From positions 1 through 30,248 of IMG/VR virus record IMGVR_UViG_3300008954_000187: DNA of 30,248 bases. One strand, written 5' to 3'. Positions 6,501 to 14,697 of the stretch are shown one piece after another. The notes beneath the pieces were generated by a model. It made no database searches. It was not told the origin of the DNA and worked only from the letters and a program-made list of their open reading frames with translations. Every line of letters begins with the position of its first letter. Position 1 is the stretch's first letter. This DNA is from a virus. The position numbers and the translations under genes were made by a program.

Positions 6501-7696
6501 AATCTTAATTCTTTCATCTCTCCCAGACTTTTGCCAGCCGACACGTTAACTTTAAATATATCATAACGCGTTTTCTTAAAGGTGTCAAGTAAATTTAGAA
6601 TTTCGTACCGGTCCTCTTCCGCGAGATCAATATAGACTGCGTCGTGGATCAAAAAAGATAGATTACTTTTCATCCCCCTCAAAAGCTCATAGATTTTGAA
6701 CGCTTGCTCATGTACCATATCAATGGTTGTGCTCTGAATGATATAATTGAGGGCATGGTGCTCATCAACATCTTTTATTATTCTACCATAGTCGGTTTCA
6801 ATTTTGAAGCCATCCCAGTACTTATTTTTAACGATAACTTTGTTATAGAGAGCCTCTAGCTCTTTATTGACACGCTGAGAGTACAGCCACGCAAACGTCT
6901 TGGTCTTGGCTTGCTCCCTGGTGAGTTCGCCCTTAAAAATATTGCGCACATTCCAATCATGGATGTCGATAGAAGGTTGTTCGTTGCCTGCCAGCGCAAG
7001 GAGGACCCTCAACTCCGCAGCATTAAAATCTAGCTCAACCAACCAATCGTTCTTCGGCTTAACACAGCGTCGGAATTCTTTATTCATCGTTAAAATAGGA
7101 AAAGTATTAGGATTTGTCGCCAGTCGCCCGGTGACAGTGCCCCATGGATTGTAGTCACAGAATGGCTTCGCAGTTCGCAGAGTACGTTGAAAGTTTTGAC
7201 CGCGTACCGAGCTTAAAAGATGGTGGATGGGGGTGGTGTCAATAGAAAGCTCTTGTTCTCGAATGGTAGATAGCATTTCTACCAGGTTATACATAAAGTT
7301 ATAATTCGCAGGACGTCGATAAGTATCTAGTACATGACGAGTAATCTGATTTTTAGCATTTAAATAGCGGAAAAGAAAATATTCCGGGAGAACGTCATAC
7401 AGACAATTTTTCTCCAATGAAAGGCGCGCGGTCTTAAAAGCCTTTAGATGAGCCTTCAAGGTGGTTTTGATTACGTGCCATTCCTCTTTTAAGCCAAGAG
7501 GGCACGCTTGTGTCAATGTCGCTCCGGAAGCATAGATGCGCCCCAGCTCGTACTCGCTTCCAGGAAGATGAGCCGAGTACTCCCACGTCTCCCCCTCTAA
7601 GGGGAGTGCCGAAGATGCATCAATCAAGTTGTTAGCAAAATATCCTACACAATCCTGCTTCGTATCCAGAACTTGAAAAAGCGGAGCTTTATTCAT
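6497..7696 (-). CDS. Short family A DNA polymerase lacking the 3'-5' exonuclease domain
   Basis: This 399-residue protein carries the Pol I palm and fingers motifs: TGRL (189-192), motif A with D223 and E228-L-R (LDFNAAELR), motif B with R260, K264, F268 and Y272 (REQAKTKTFAWLY), the Q321-S-T of the QGT segment, and motif C with H351-D352 (LIHDAVYID). Motif C reads HDA, where Pol I has HDE. The N-terminal 130 residues show no DEDD exonuclease motifs, and the part between motifs B and C is shorter than in Pol I. Proofreading, if any, must come from another gene. T4 uses a family B polymerase, so this is a replacement within a T4-type chassis; Rhodothermus phage RM378 is a known T4-related phage with polymerase and exonuclease on separate genes. 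The ATG is preceded by an in-frame TGA two codons upstream and by no ribosome-binding site, and coincides with the predicted transcription start. Confidence 0.9.
   Translation of the reverse strand: MNKAPLFQVLDTKQDCVGYFANNLIDASSALPLEGETWEYSAHLPGSEYELGRIYASGATLTQACPLGLKEEWHVIKTTLKAHLKAFKTARLSLEKNCLYDVLPEYFLFRYLNAKNQITRHVLDTYRRPANYNFMYNLVEMLSTIREQELSIDTTPIHHLLSSVRGQNFQRTLRTAKPFCDYNPWGTVTGRLATNPNTFPILTMNKEFRRCVKPKNDWLVELDFNAAELRVLLALAGNEQPSIDIHDWNVRNIFKGELTREQAKTKTFAWLYSQRVNKELEALYNKVIVKNKYWDGFKIETDYGRIIKDVDEHHALNYIIQSTTIDMVHEQAFKIYELLRGMKSNLSFLIHDAVYIDLAEEDRYEILNLLDTFKKTRYDIFKVNVSAGKSLGEMKELRL
6560..6588 (-). promoter_or_regulatory. Intragenic sigma-70-type promoter upstream of the MazG-like gene
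   Basis: TTGACA (6588-6583), a 17-base spacer and TATGAT (6565-6560) lie on the minus strand inside the 3' end of the polymerase gene. The predicted start near 6553 is about 50 bases before the MazG-like ATG at 6500. It matches consensus at eleven of twelve positions. It would uncouple expression of the MazG-like, tubulin-like and SSB genes from the polymerase. Confidence 0.65.
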
Positions 7697-7701
7697 AGCT
7701 C

Positions 7702-7730
7702 ATAATAACTGGATCGGCCCTCAAAGTCAA
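7702..7730 (-). promoter_or_regulatory. Sigma-70-type promoter giving a leaderless polymerase mRNA
   Basis: TTGACT (7730-7725), a 17-base spacer and TATTAT (7707-7702) fill the 52-base gap before the polymerase. The ATG begins at 7696, six bases past the -10 box, so the predicted transcription start (about 7694-7697) falls on the start codon itself. No Shine-Dalgarno precedes the ATG. This is also the boundary between the structural genes and the replication module. Confidence 0.75.
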
Positions 7731-7748
7731 CCTCTTTCTTTTTTATTT

Positions 7749-9077
7749 TTAGGTCTCGGCGACGCCGATGGCGACGTCGGGGGGGAGCGGTACTGCGCGG
7801 CGCGGAAGCGGTGCGCGGAGGTCCCCCGTAAGACGCTCAAGGGCCGCAGGATAGATATACCTTCTGTATTCTTTGTTTATTTCCGCTGCAGCGCGTTCGA
7901 AGGGCGTAAGCGGACTTGGTATAAGTACTTTATAAATCTGGTACACTTTGCGCCGCAGCATAGTAACATGCCCCGGGTCGACGGCAAACGAACTTTCGGC
8001 CTGCCGTAGATCTATATAAAAATCAATCAGCAGCTGGGGATCTAGTTGAGCAGTCAGCGCCTCTTTATCGTAGCGCTCGCGAGGATAACTTTTATAATTA
8101 AAATTACCATTCGGACATATAGTTTCTTTTTGACAGAGCGGTGCACCTGACACAAGATATCGATACGCTGATAACAAAATCTGTTTGAGATCATCAAAAT
8201 CAGTTAGGTAAGTTGAATCATAGTAAACGTTAAAAAAATTAAAAGGAGTTATGGGTGCATAAGACACCGGCACAACGTAGTATTCCACTCGGTCCAAGAG
8301 AGCTTTAGTAAAAAGATCCGCTGTGAGAATCCAGGGTTTATTCTTATCAACTAGGAACCCAAACTTTTTAGCAGCATTCGTATAAAATTCAAAATTAGGA
8401 TCCAGTATAAACTTTTCGTATTTCAGCTTGTCGTTGCCCGGCTCGCCCTCAAAAATACTAACCGAGAGTCCGGTGCACATCGGGTCCATTGTATAAGACA
8501 AAACAAAATTTGTTTTTGTTATAGGGAAGGAAGCCGCTAGCTGCGTCAGAAAAGGAATATAGTACTTTAAAAAAGTTTGAAAATCTTCAATAGGCTCTTC
8601 TCGCGGAGGCTTAAAATTAAGAATGAAAGCTTGAGCAAGCGTTTGGTGGAATTGATTAAATTGTCGGGTGGGGTCGGCATAGCCCGCGACTGCCACAGGT
8701 GCCAAGAGCGCCCTATGACCACTCTTTTGAACTGCGCCCATTCGAAAGGCCTTCCCCATATGATTCGCAAACCTAGAAAAAGCATCTGCTACAAAGTTAA
8801 GGGCAAACACGGGTTCCTTTGCATCCCCAATTTGTTTTAAATTAACAGTCTTGGGAATAATGGTGTTCTGCATTCTATCCACGCGTCCGAAAAGCCCACG
8901 TTTGTACCAGGTATCAAGCGGCTTCGGGGTTTGCGATGTAGGATATATCCTCTCTTTATAGAGGGTGCGCTGAAACATGGCGGCAAAGGCTGAAAGACCG
9001 TTCTCTCCCAGCGGAGCTTCCAAATCCTGAACCGTAAAAACATACTGTCCTTCTGCGTTAGTTATTTGAACTGGCAT
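7749..9077 (-). CDS. Probable virion (baseplate-associated) protein of unknown function
   Basis: I do not recognise this 442-residue protein. It is soluble and aromatic-rich, with no signal peptide or membrane helix. The N-terminus (VQDLEAPLGENGLSAFAAMF) is followed by a region rich in Phe, Tyr and Pro, including many segments like FNFFNVYYDSTY. Two cysteines (LCQKETICPNGNF, about residue 320) might pair. The C-terminal 30 residues are proline- and arginine-rich and look unstructured. The gene starts two bases after the stop of the 1452-residue hub-like protein, and its GGAGGAAGG box lies in the end of that gene. Coupled translation with the tail cluster argues for a tail or baseplate role, for example a wedge or adaptor component. 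It is the last structural gene before the replication module. Confidence 0.7.
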   Translation of the reverse strand: MPVQITNAEGQYVFTVQDLEAPLGENGLSAFAAMFQRTLYKERIYPTSQTPKPLDTWYKRGLFGRVDRMQNTIIPKTVNLKQIGDAKEPVFALNFVADAFSRFANHMGKAFRMGAVQKSGHRALLAPVAVAGYADPTRQFNQFHQTLAQAFILNFKPPREEPIEDFQTFLKYYIPFLTQLAASFPITKTNFVLSYTMDPMCTGLSVSIFEGEPGNDKLKYEKFILDPNFEFYTNAAKKFGFLVDKNKPWILTADLFTKALLDRVEYYVVPVSYAPITPFNFFNVYYDSTYLTDFDDLKQILLSAYRYLVSGAPLCQKETICPNGNFNYKSYPRERYDKEALTAQLDPQLLIDFYIDLRQAESSFAVDPGHVTMLRRKVYQIYKVLIPSPLTPFERAAAEINKEYRRYIYPAALERLTGDLRAPLPRRAVPLPPDVAIGVAET

Positions 9078-9079
9078 CC

Positions 9080-12000
9080 TTAAAACCCTTCCTCCGCATC
9101 CAGCTCAGCCTGACGTTCTTCCTCTTGGCTTGGCAACCCGGCGTCTGCGCGGCGCTGCTCCTCTGCATCAAAAGCCGCTTGATCGGCGGCCGCGGCCTCT
9201 TGTTGCGCCTTACGCTTGGCTAGGGTTTCTTCGCGGGAGACGCCGCCGGCGAGGCCCGTGGCTACAGCAAGACGCGCCTCGAGGGATTCGCTCTTCTCCT
9301 CGTCGGAACGCGTATCGGTTTCATAAGGCGCTTCCGCCGCATCCCCGGTGGTTCTTCCCGATGCGTCCCCGGTGAGGGGGGCGCCCCCGTCTGAACCATC
9401 CTCCTTCTCAAGACTTTGCTGGGCTTCCAATTCCCTCATGTAGTGGTCCTCGTCGCTGGTGCTAGATGTGCTCTGCTCAGGCTTCTTTTCCCCACTGCCG
9501 GAGCCGGCTGGATGTGCGAGAGCAGTAATCTTTTCGTTGGCAGCAATATCAAATGCGGACATCTCCTGCATTGCATCAACACTGGTATTAAACCCGGAGT
9601 CACTCACTTCATGTTTGACGCCCGTTACCAAAAAATAACCACCGAGTCCGATAAGGCGGGCAATATTAGGGATGCCGCCTACGGCGCGCGAAGAACCGGC
9701 GCCGATTGCGATCGGATCAATATACACATAGGTGCCATTTTTGTGAAGGTTGTTGCCTACCATGCTCATGCTCACAGTATATAGCTCCTTAAGCTGTTGT
9801 GCACCCAGAGATCCGTCTTTGCTAATTCTGGCTTCCCGATAAAAAGGCATGTCTTGGCGATTGAATTGAATCTCTTTAGCTAAACCGCAACGGCCACCGA
9901 TGAAATAATGGTAAATTCCCTCAGACATGTCAGAGGCCCTATCTCCCACATTCGGCCGGGAGTCCACACAATAAAGCATTACGGTGGGAATGTTAGCCCC
10001 GTGTTTAGATTCCTTTGTGAGGCGCATCTTGTCTCGCTTCTTGGCTTTCCGAGATGAGCGAGCCAAGTCCTCAATAGTAATATTGGGCTTTCCGGCAAAC
10101 CTGTCGGCCATCCTGAAGTTAGCACTATCAAATCGAACATTAAATTTAAAAATATCTTCAAAGCATAATTCGCTGTAGGCACCTGAGATTAGGTCTGCGC
10201 ACAAATCTTTAACAAAATTTAAAAGAAAGTAAGAATCTTTCTTTGCACGTATTACGTTATTGAGGAACCACTCATTAAACTTATCTATAGAAATAGGAAT
10301 GCTGCCAAGATTCATGAAGGTAGTAATCCCTGTTACCTTTTTAAGCCTCAAAGGATCGATCTCGGATATCCTTCTAACAACGGGAGCATTCCCGCCCGGG
10401 CACTCTATTGATACATTCTTGATTTGAAATGCTTGAAGCGGATCTAATAGCTCCACGGTCCCCAATATCATCTGCATAACAGAAGTCTGTTTGCCTTCTT
10501 CTCTTACAAGATGATCGAGGCGGTCTTTGAAAAGAACATCAATTAAGTCCCCTAGATAGAAGTAAGGTACCAAAACATTGTCTTGATTGCCCGTATTAAA
10601 AATGCCTACATTGTCGGCCATCGCTTTTAGTGTTGCGTTTTGTGTCTTTTCATCAGTGGCCTCCGTAGTTGTCTCACTCTCCACTTGCTCCTGAAACTCG
10701 CCCGAACTGTCGGCGTTCTTTGCCGCGGTCCCCGATGTAGTCGTGATCCCCGTGGCCTGCCTCTTCTTTGCCTCTTGCGCGCGCTCGGCCTCATCCATCT
10801 CCCGAAGGGGATTAAGTAAATCCTTCGAAGGAACTCGAATACCGTATACTTTGTTCTTAGCCTGCAAGTTCTTTAAGAATACACTATATTTATGCATCCT
10901 GTTCTGTCGCATGATGGCGATTTGCTTTTTCGTATTTTCCTCAACTTCTTTTTGTCTGGCAGTTTTATCTTTCTCGCTCGCCTTTTCATAGTCGGCCGCT
11001 TTCCATTCCAACTCGGTCGCTTCTTTTTGGAGACCCTTGAGTTCTTCGGAATTTATCTCTTTGGCGATAAAAATATCTGCGTCGGGCGCCCTCATAATAC
11101 CCGATAACGAGGCCTGATAGTCTATGTCCAACTCCAAGGTTCCATCTTGTTGAAAATTTATTTGGTGACTCACAATTTGCAAAAACAAAGCAACCCTTGA
11201 TTCGGTAATAGCTTTAGCAATACTCTCCAAAGTATCGGAAGTATAACCAGGAATTTTTAAATCTTTAAAGTTAGGAGGAGTGGCCCAGCCCACAATGGCT
11301 TTAATCCTAAAGTTTGCGCCATCATACTTCTGACGAAATTCAGCGCACACGTCTAGTTCTTGCCCCTTCTTGTCCTCAGGCTTGGGATCCTTCCCTTGGC
11401 TGACGGTGGTTCCGGACCCAATAATAAGATCCAAATATCCCGCGTGGTCGAGGATACCGGCCTGGTACGCATCACTTTTCGGATCATCAGGGTGCACTTT
11501 GTTATACCGGAATAGATCATAAACACTTTGAAAATGCATGACAAGCTTCGCACTAATCATGTTGTCAACTTCGGCCGGCTGCACTCCATCTAAGCTCCAA
11601 CTAAATGATTTAATGCCAGCGCCGCCGATTCTTCCATAAGTTCCTTGGGTGATCTCAGATATATCTTTTGAATCTACAAAATTTTTAAACGGAATGCGTT
11701 TCTCATCTATCGGGATAAGGTTCCCTGGATTGTCTCGGGAATAATCTACTCGATATAACTCTATGTGAGGTGTCATAAGGCCCCAAATATCAGGACACAT
11801 ATTCTGTAACCAATAGGCTTCGCTATCTGGGCCCGCTTGGAGGGGGGGCCACGCAGGAGACGTAGAGTCTGATCCCGCCTCTGTTTCGGTGGGGGCTCCA
11901 TGGTTTATCTTGGATATAATATTTCCCGGCATCGCATCGGTGATCTTGCCAAGGGTGTGATAGTCTAATTTTTCTCTAAGAGATGCTAACTCCTTGATAT

Positions 12001-13438
12001 TTTCTAAAAGGTAACACTGAAGGTCAATGGAATGAACTTCCTTATCCGAAAGCTCCCGCTTATCAAAATTTTGTGGGGCCGATTCGCCGCCGCCGGGGCC
12101 CGCGTCGCCGCCGGGGACCGCAACTGGTTCAACGAGAGGGGGCGGCTCGGGATCCTGGAGCCCATATAGAATCCTATAAAGGATACCGTCGTAGTGGCTA
12201 AGGTCAGGAACCTTGGCGCCTGGAGGCTGTTGGCGTGCCTTAAACGTAGAATTGCGTCCGATGTCCAATACCATTTGTTGGAACACATCGAAAAGAGTCT
12301 CGCCCTTGGCATAGTAAACTCCTGCGACGCCGGGGTCATCGTTTTTATCTCTTACGTTCGGACCAATCTCTGGATTCAACAGCCCCTCAACTCCATCCCA
12401 TGGCGCGCCGGTGGCAGCCCATGCGGCGGCCGACTTAGACCGGGCTATTGTCATAGCATAGGGCACTGGCGCCGGCGGCGGGCTGTCGCCGGCATCGGGC
12501 TCCTGTGCCTTGCCGATTATATATCGTTGGTAGAGATCAAACTCGCCTTTCATTTTGTCGAGGTCTACTCTTGTTCGAATTACTTGTTCTAAAGCACTAT
12601 CAAACTCTTCCCACCCACGTTGTGGGGCACTGTAGAAAAGAGGGCGATTGGTCCAACCTTTCCACCCTTGGCCGACGTCCGTGCCGCCGACGCCAGCGGT
12701 CGCAGCAAACATTTTATAAAAGCCATCAAAGGTGGCTATTAAGCTTCGCGTCGAGGCGCCTTCATATTTACTCTCGTCTAATTTACTGTGAGCATCGGCC
12801 TGCCGGACCTCCGGCGATGTATAAAAAGTGCTAAATAGGACATTAAACAGCATTGGATCCGGGGCTCCCGGCAGATCCCAAAGAAAGGACATCTCTTCCG
12901 TGCGAGTCATACTCCATAGTCCGAATAAATCAGCAAAGTCCCCCTCTGGGTCAATCGCCATGAAGGCCTCAAACACCCTAGCAAACAGTTTTGCACCATC
13001 GACGATCGGCGTCTCGTAGCCGGCGGCCGTACGGCCGTTAACCGTACGATTGAGGACTATGTGGTGCTTCGAAGTCAGCGTTTCCCAAAATTTGTTCTCA
13101 TCATCCTTGGCGTCCTCTTCGGCATCTTTAATGAGCGTCGGAATCTGTACAGATGAGCCGCCATCAATTGGCGGAGCCAAATTCGATGTTTTAGGAAGGA
13201 AAGTATCCGCCTTCGCAAAGGCGTCGCGGGCTTTCTTTAATCTTTCGGGAGTGGGATCATTTTTAATCCCGGGTTTTTCAATCTTAAGGCGCGCCTCTTC
13301 GGCGGGAGCCTTGTCCTTAATATATGCGGAGTCACGAGCCCAATCATAAGCAACAGCATAGGCAGCACACGCTGGGACAAAGGTCTCTTTGTACCATACG
13401 GTGTATTGTTTCTTAAAATTACTGGGAGTACCGCTCAT
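9080..13438 (-). CDS. Very large baseplate hub-like structural protein (1452 aa)
   Basis: This protein follows the LysM gene in the place where contractile-tail phages encode the hub. The middle region (about 590-790) contains beta-rich segments such as FSWSLDGVQPAEVDN, IVGWATPP and INFQQDGTLELDIDYQA that resemble the ring-forming beta-barrels of hub and wedge proteins. A charged helical insert (about 790-855, KGLQKEATELEWKAADYEKA) looks like a coiled coil. Near the C-terminus NGTYVYIDPIAIG and GLGGYFLVTGVKHEV (about 1238-1280) resemble the final domain of hub proteins. The last 150 residues are acidic, Ala/Glu-rich and low in complexity. T4 gp27 is only 391 residues, so this is either a fusion or an expanded hub carrying peripheral domains. 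I see no lysozyme active site. The start has AAGGTGATG upstream. Confidence 0.65.
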   Translation of the reverse strand: MSGTPSNFKKQYTVWYKETFVPACAAYAVAYDWARDSAYIKDKAPAEEARLKIEKPGIKNDPTPERLKKARDAFAKADTFLPKTSNLAPPIDGGSSVQIPTLIKDAEEDAKDDENKFWETLTSKHHIVLNRTVNGRTAAGYETPIVDGAKLFARVFEAFMAIDPEGDFADLFGLWSMTRTEEMSFLWDLPGAPDPMLFNVLFSTFYTSPEVRQADAHSKLDESKYEGASTRSLIATFDGFYKMFAATAGVGGTDVGQGWKGWTNRPLFYSAPQRGWEEFDSALEQVIRTRVDLDKMKGEFDLYQRYIIGKAQEPDAGDSPPPAPVPYAMTIARSKSAAAWAATGAPWDGVEGLLNPEIGPNVRDKNDDPGVAGVYYAKGETLFDVFQQMVLDIGRNSTFKARQQPPGAKVPDLSHYDGILYRILYGLQDPEPPPLVEPVAVPGGDAGPGGGESAPQNFDKRELSDKEVHSIDLQCYLLENIKELASLREKLDYHTLGKITDAMPGNIISKINHGAPTETEAGSDSTSPAWPPLQAGPDSEAYWLQNMCPDIWGLMTPHIELYRVDYSRDNPGNLIPIDEKRIPFKNFVDSKDISEITQGTYGRIGGAGIKSFSWSLDGVQPAEVDNMISAKLVMHFQSVYDLFRYNKVHPDDPKSDAYQAGILDHAGYLDLIIGSGTTVSQGKDPKPEDKKGQELDVCAEFRQKYDGANFRIKAIVGWATPPNFKDLKIPGYTSDTLESIAKAITESRVALFLQIVSHQINFQQDGTLELDIDYQASLSGIMRAPDADIFIAKEINSEELKGLQKEATELEWKAADYEKASEKDKTARQKEVEENTKKQIAIMRQNRMHKYSVFLKNLQAKNKVYGIRVPSKDLLNPLREMDEAERAQEAKKRQATGITTTSGTAAKNADSSGEFQEQVESETTTEATDEKTQNATLKAMADNVGIFNTGNQDNVLVPYFYLGDLIDVLFKDRLDHLVREEGKQTSVMQMILGTVELLDPLQAFQIKNVSIECPGGNAPVVRRISEIDPLRLKKVTGITTFMNLGSIPISIDKFNEWFLNNVIRAKKDSYFLLNFVKDLCADLISGAYSELCFEDIFKFNVRFDSANFRMADRFAGKPNITIEDLARSSRKAKKRDKMRLTKESKHGANIPTVMLYCVDSRPNVGDRASDMSEGIYHYFIGGRCGLAKEIQFNRQDMPFYREARISKDGSLGAQQLKELYTVSMSMVGNNLHKNGTYVYIDPIAIGAGSSRAVGGIPNIARLIGLGGYFLVTGVKHEVSDSGFNTSVDAMQEMSAFDIAANEKITALAHPAGSGSGEKKPEQSTSSTSDEDHYMRELEAQQSLEKEDGSDGGAPLTGDASGRTTGDAAEAPYETDTRSDEEKSESLEARLAVATGLAGGVSREETLAKRKAQQEAAAADQAAFDAEEQRRADAGLPSQEEERQAELDAEEGF

Positions 13439-13441
13439 ACA

Positions 13442-13780
13442 TCACCTTAGATACATGCCCAGAATAGTTTCCAACGGAAGGGGTATATAAATAACATCTC
13501 CTGGCACCAAGTGGCCTTCGGTGGGCCTTTTATTAAATTGTGCTATTACCCACCAATACGACGGAGAAATATAATATCTGGCAGCTAACTTGTAGAATCT
13601 GTCTCCTGTCTTCCAAATATGCTGAAGGGTCTGAAGCTGCCGCATTTGACTGGTGGAGGGGGAACTCATGCGCGGGGTATTAAAGTGACGAATAAATTTT
13701 ACATCGCGCGCTTCCAAAAGATTTTCATATATTTCATTGTCGTTCCGAAAAACCATGCGATCATCATACCTATTTGACAT
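13442..13780 (-). CDS. LysM-domain baseplate protein (gp53-like)
   Basis: This 112-residue protein ends in a LysM fold: GDRFYKLAARYYISPSYWWV, then IAQFNKRPTEGHLVPGDVIYIPLP. That is the classic order of G-D-x2-Y-x-L-A, an aromatic W-x-I-A-x-N stretch and L-x-P-G-x-x-I-x-I-P. LysM domains bind glycans, but in contractile tails (T4 gp53, Mu-type tail proteins) they act as protein-protein adaptors at the baseplate or hub. The N-terminal 50 residues are charged and carry no recognisable domain. The gene sits between the tube-initiator-like protein and the giant hub-like protein, with a three-base gap to the latter, which fits a hub or wedge adaptor. T4 gp53 is longer (196). An AAGGAG box supports the start. 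Confidence 0.82.
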   Translation of the reverse strand: MSNRYDDRMVFRNDNEIYENLLEARDVKFIRHFNTPRMSSPSTSQMRQLQTLQHIWKTGDRFYKLAARYYISPSYWWVIAQFNKRPTEGHLVPGDVIYIPLPLETILGMYLR

Positions 13781-13797
13781 TATACTATCTCCTTAAT

Positions 13798-14676
13798 TTA
13801 GGCATTGGCGATGCCGCCGTCGCCGCCGATGCCGGCGAAGGGGCTGTCAGTTATCTGCTCGGCCTTGGCCGTCTCGACCCCGTCGTTATTGCCCGGTTCC
13901 GTCGTCGGATCGGGGTCCACCACAGATGCAGGGGTAGCCACTGGCACAGGGTCCAGACCCGAATCCAAGAAATCGTTTGTTCCGCCATGAGGAAAGTTGT
14001 GTAAAAATTTGGCATTGGCATCTGTTTCAGGATCGCCACCAAAGTAAAACGAATTCCCCTTTCCTTTAACCCAACCGGTTAAATGAGAGTGCAAAATTGT
14101 AAAAGACAAACTCACATTAAGTTCTTGATAAAACATCTGATTGGCCGCCTCTTTGTTCCCCAGATATGTGCTGCCCGGCACAGTGGAATTGCCGCCACCA
14201 ATGCCCGGGCCCCCTGCAAAAAATTGGCCGGCCTCTAGATTGGGAGTATAATCAACTCCCTCCAGATATGCCACCAAGCCCGTCTGGTCTACATTGTTCT
14301 GCGCCAGATTAGCATAACTAACTTTCAAAAGCGGGGCCGCTGCCACAATGGACTGGTCCCTGCTGCTTGCACCCGAGGGTCCTTCACCCCTATCGTACAC
14401 AGGATATAAAAACTGAATGAGGCGATTCATTTTTTTATCATTAATATAAGCCTCTTCTTGAGATCCGGCTGTCACATTAAAACCAATACTAAGTTTTCGT
14501 TGGGTATTCTGAAAGGTGGGGAGAGGATCCATCCGTCCATATACACTAACATCATTCCATGTAGAATTAAAGGTGTCGCTAAAAGACGTCACCCAACCAA
14601 TAAAGTTTACCTTCTGGCCTGTAGGGAGATGAACAATCTTTATACTAAAGTCTTCTTCGTTAGGTAGTGCTCTCAT
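13798..14676 (-). CDS. Tail/baseplate protein, possible tail-tube initiator
   Basis: This 292-residue protein lies directly after the tape measure gene. Residues 20-90 contain the segments GWVTSFSDTFNSTWNDVSVY and RKLSIGFNVTAGSQEEAYIN followed by MNRLIQFLYPVYD. This pattern of beta-strands, an A-x-S-x-E-E-A helix and a ...L-Y-P end is common in phage proteins that cap or initiate the tail tube. A Gly/Pro/Ser-rich linker separates a second beta-rich part (ELNVSLSFTILHSHLTGW). The C-terminal 60 residues are Asp/Pro/Gly-rich and probably disordered. The role as initiator (like T4 gp48/gp54) is inferred from position between tape measure and LysM/hub genes. The AAGGAG box before the ATG is clear. 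Confidence 0.6.
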   Translation of the reverse strand: MRALPNEEDFSIKIVHLPTGQKVNFIGWVTSFSDTFNSTWNDVSVYGRMDPLPTFQNTQRKLSIGFNVTAGSQEEAYINDKKMNRLIQFLYPVYDRGEGPSGASSRDQSIVAAAPLLKVSYANLAQNNVDQTGLVAYLEGVDYTPNLEAGQFFAGGPGIGGGNSTVPGSTYLGNKEAANQMFYQELNVSLSFTILHSHLTGWVKGKGNSFYFGGDPETDANAKFLHNFPHGGTNDFLDSGLDPVPVATPASVVDPDPTTEPGNNDGVETAKAEQITDSPFAGIGGDGGIANA

Positions 14677-14697
14677 AGTTTATATCTCCTTGTTATC

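Noticed and set aside
7361-7367. CTATTTA inside the polymerase gene
   Set aside because: No gene start follows within 100 bases; treated as a chance coding match. The same applies to 12832-12838.
12194-12834. Overlapping plus-strand frames of 109 to 132 codons opposite the hub-like gene
   Set aside because: Low-plausibility composition, no start signals and full overlap with a convincing 1452-residue gene.
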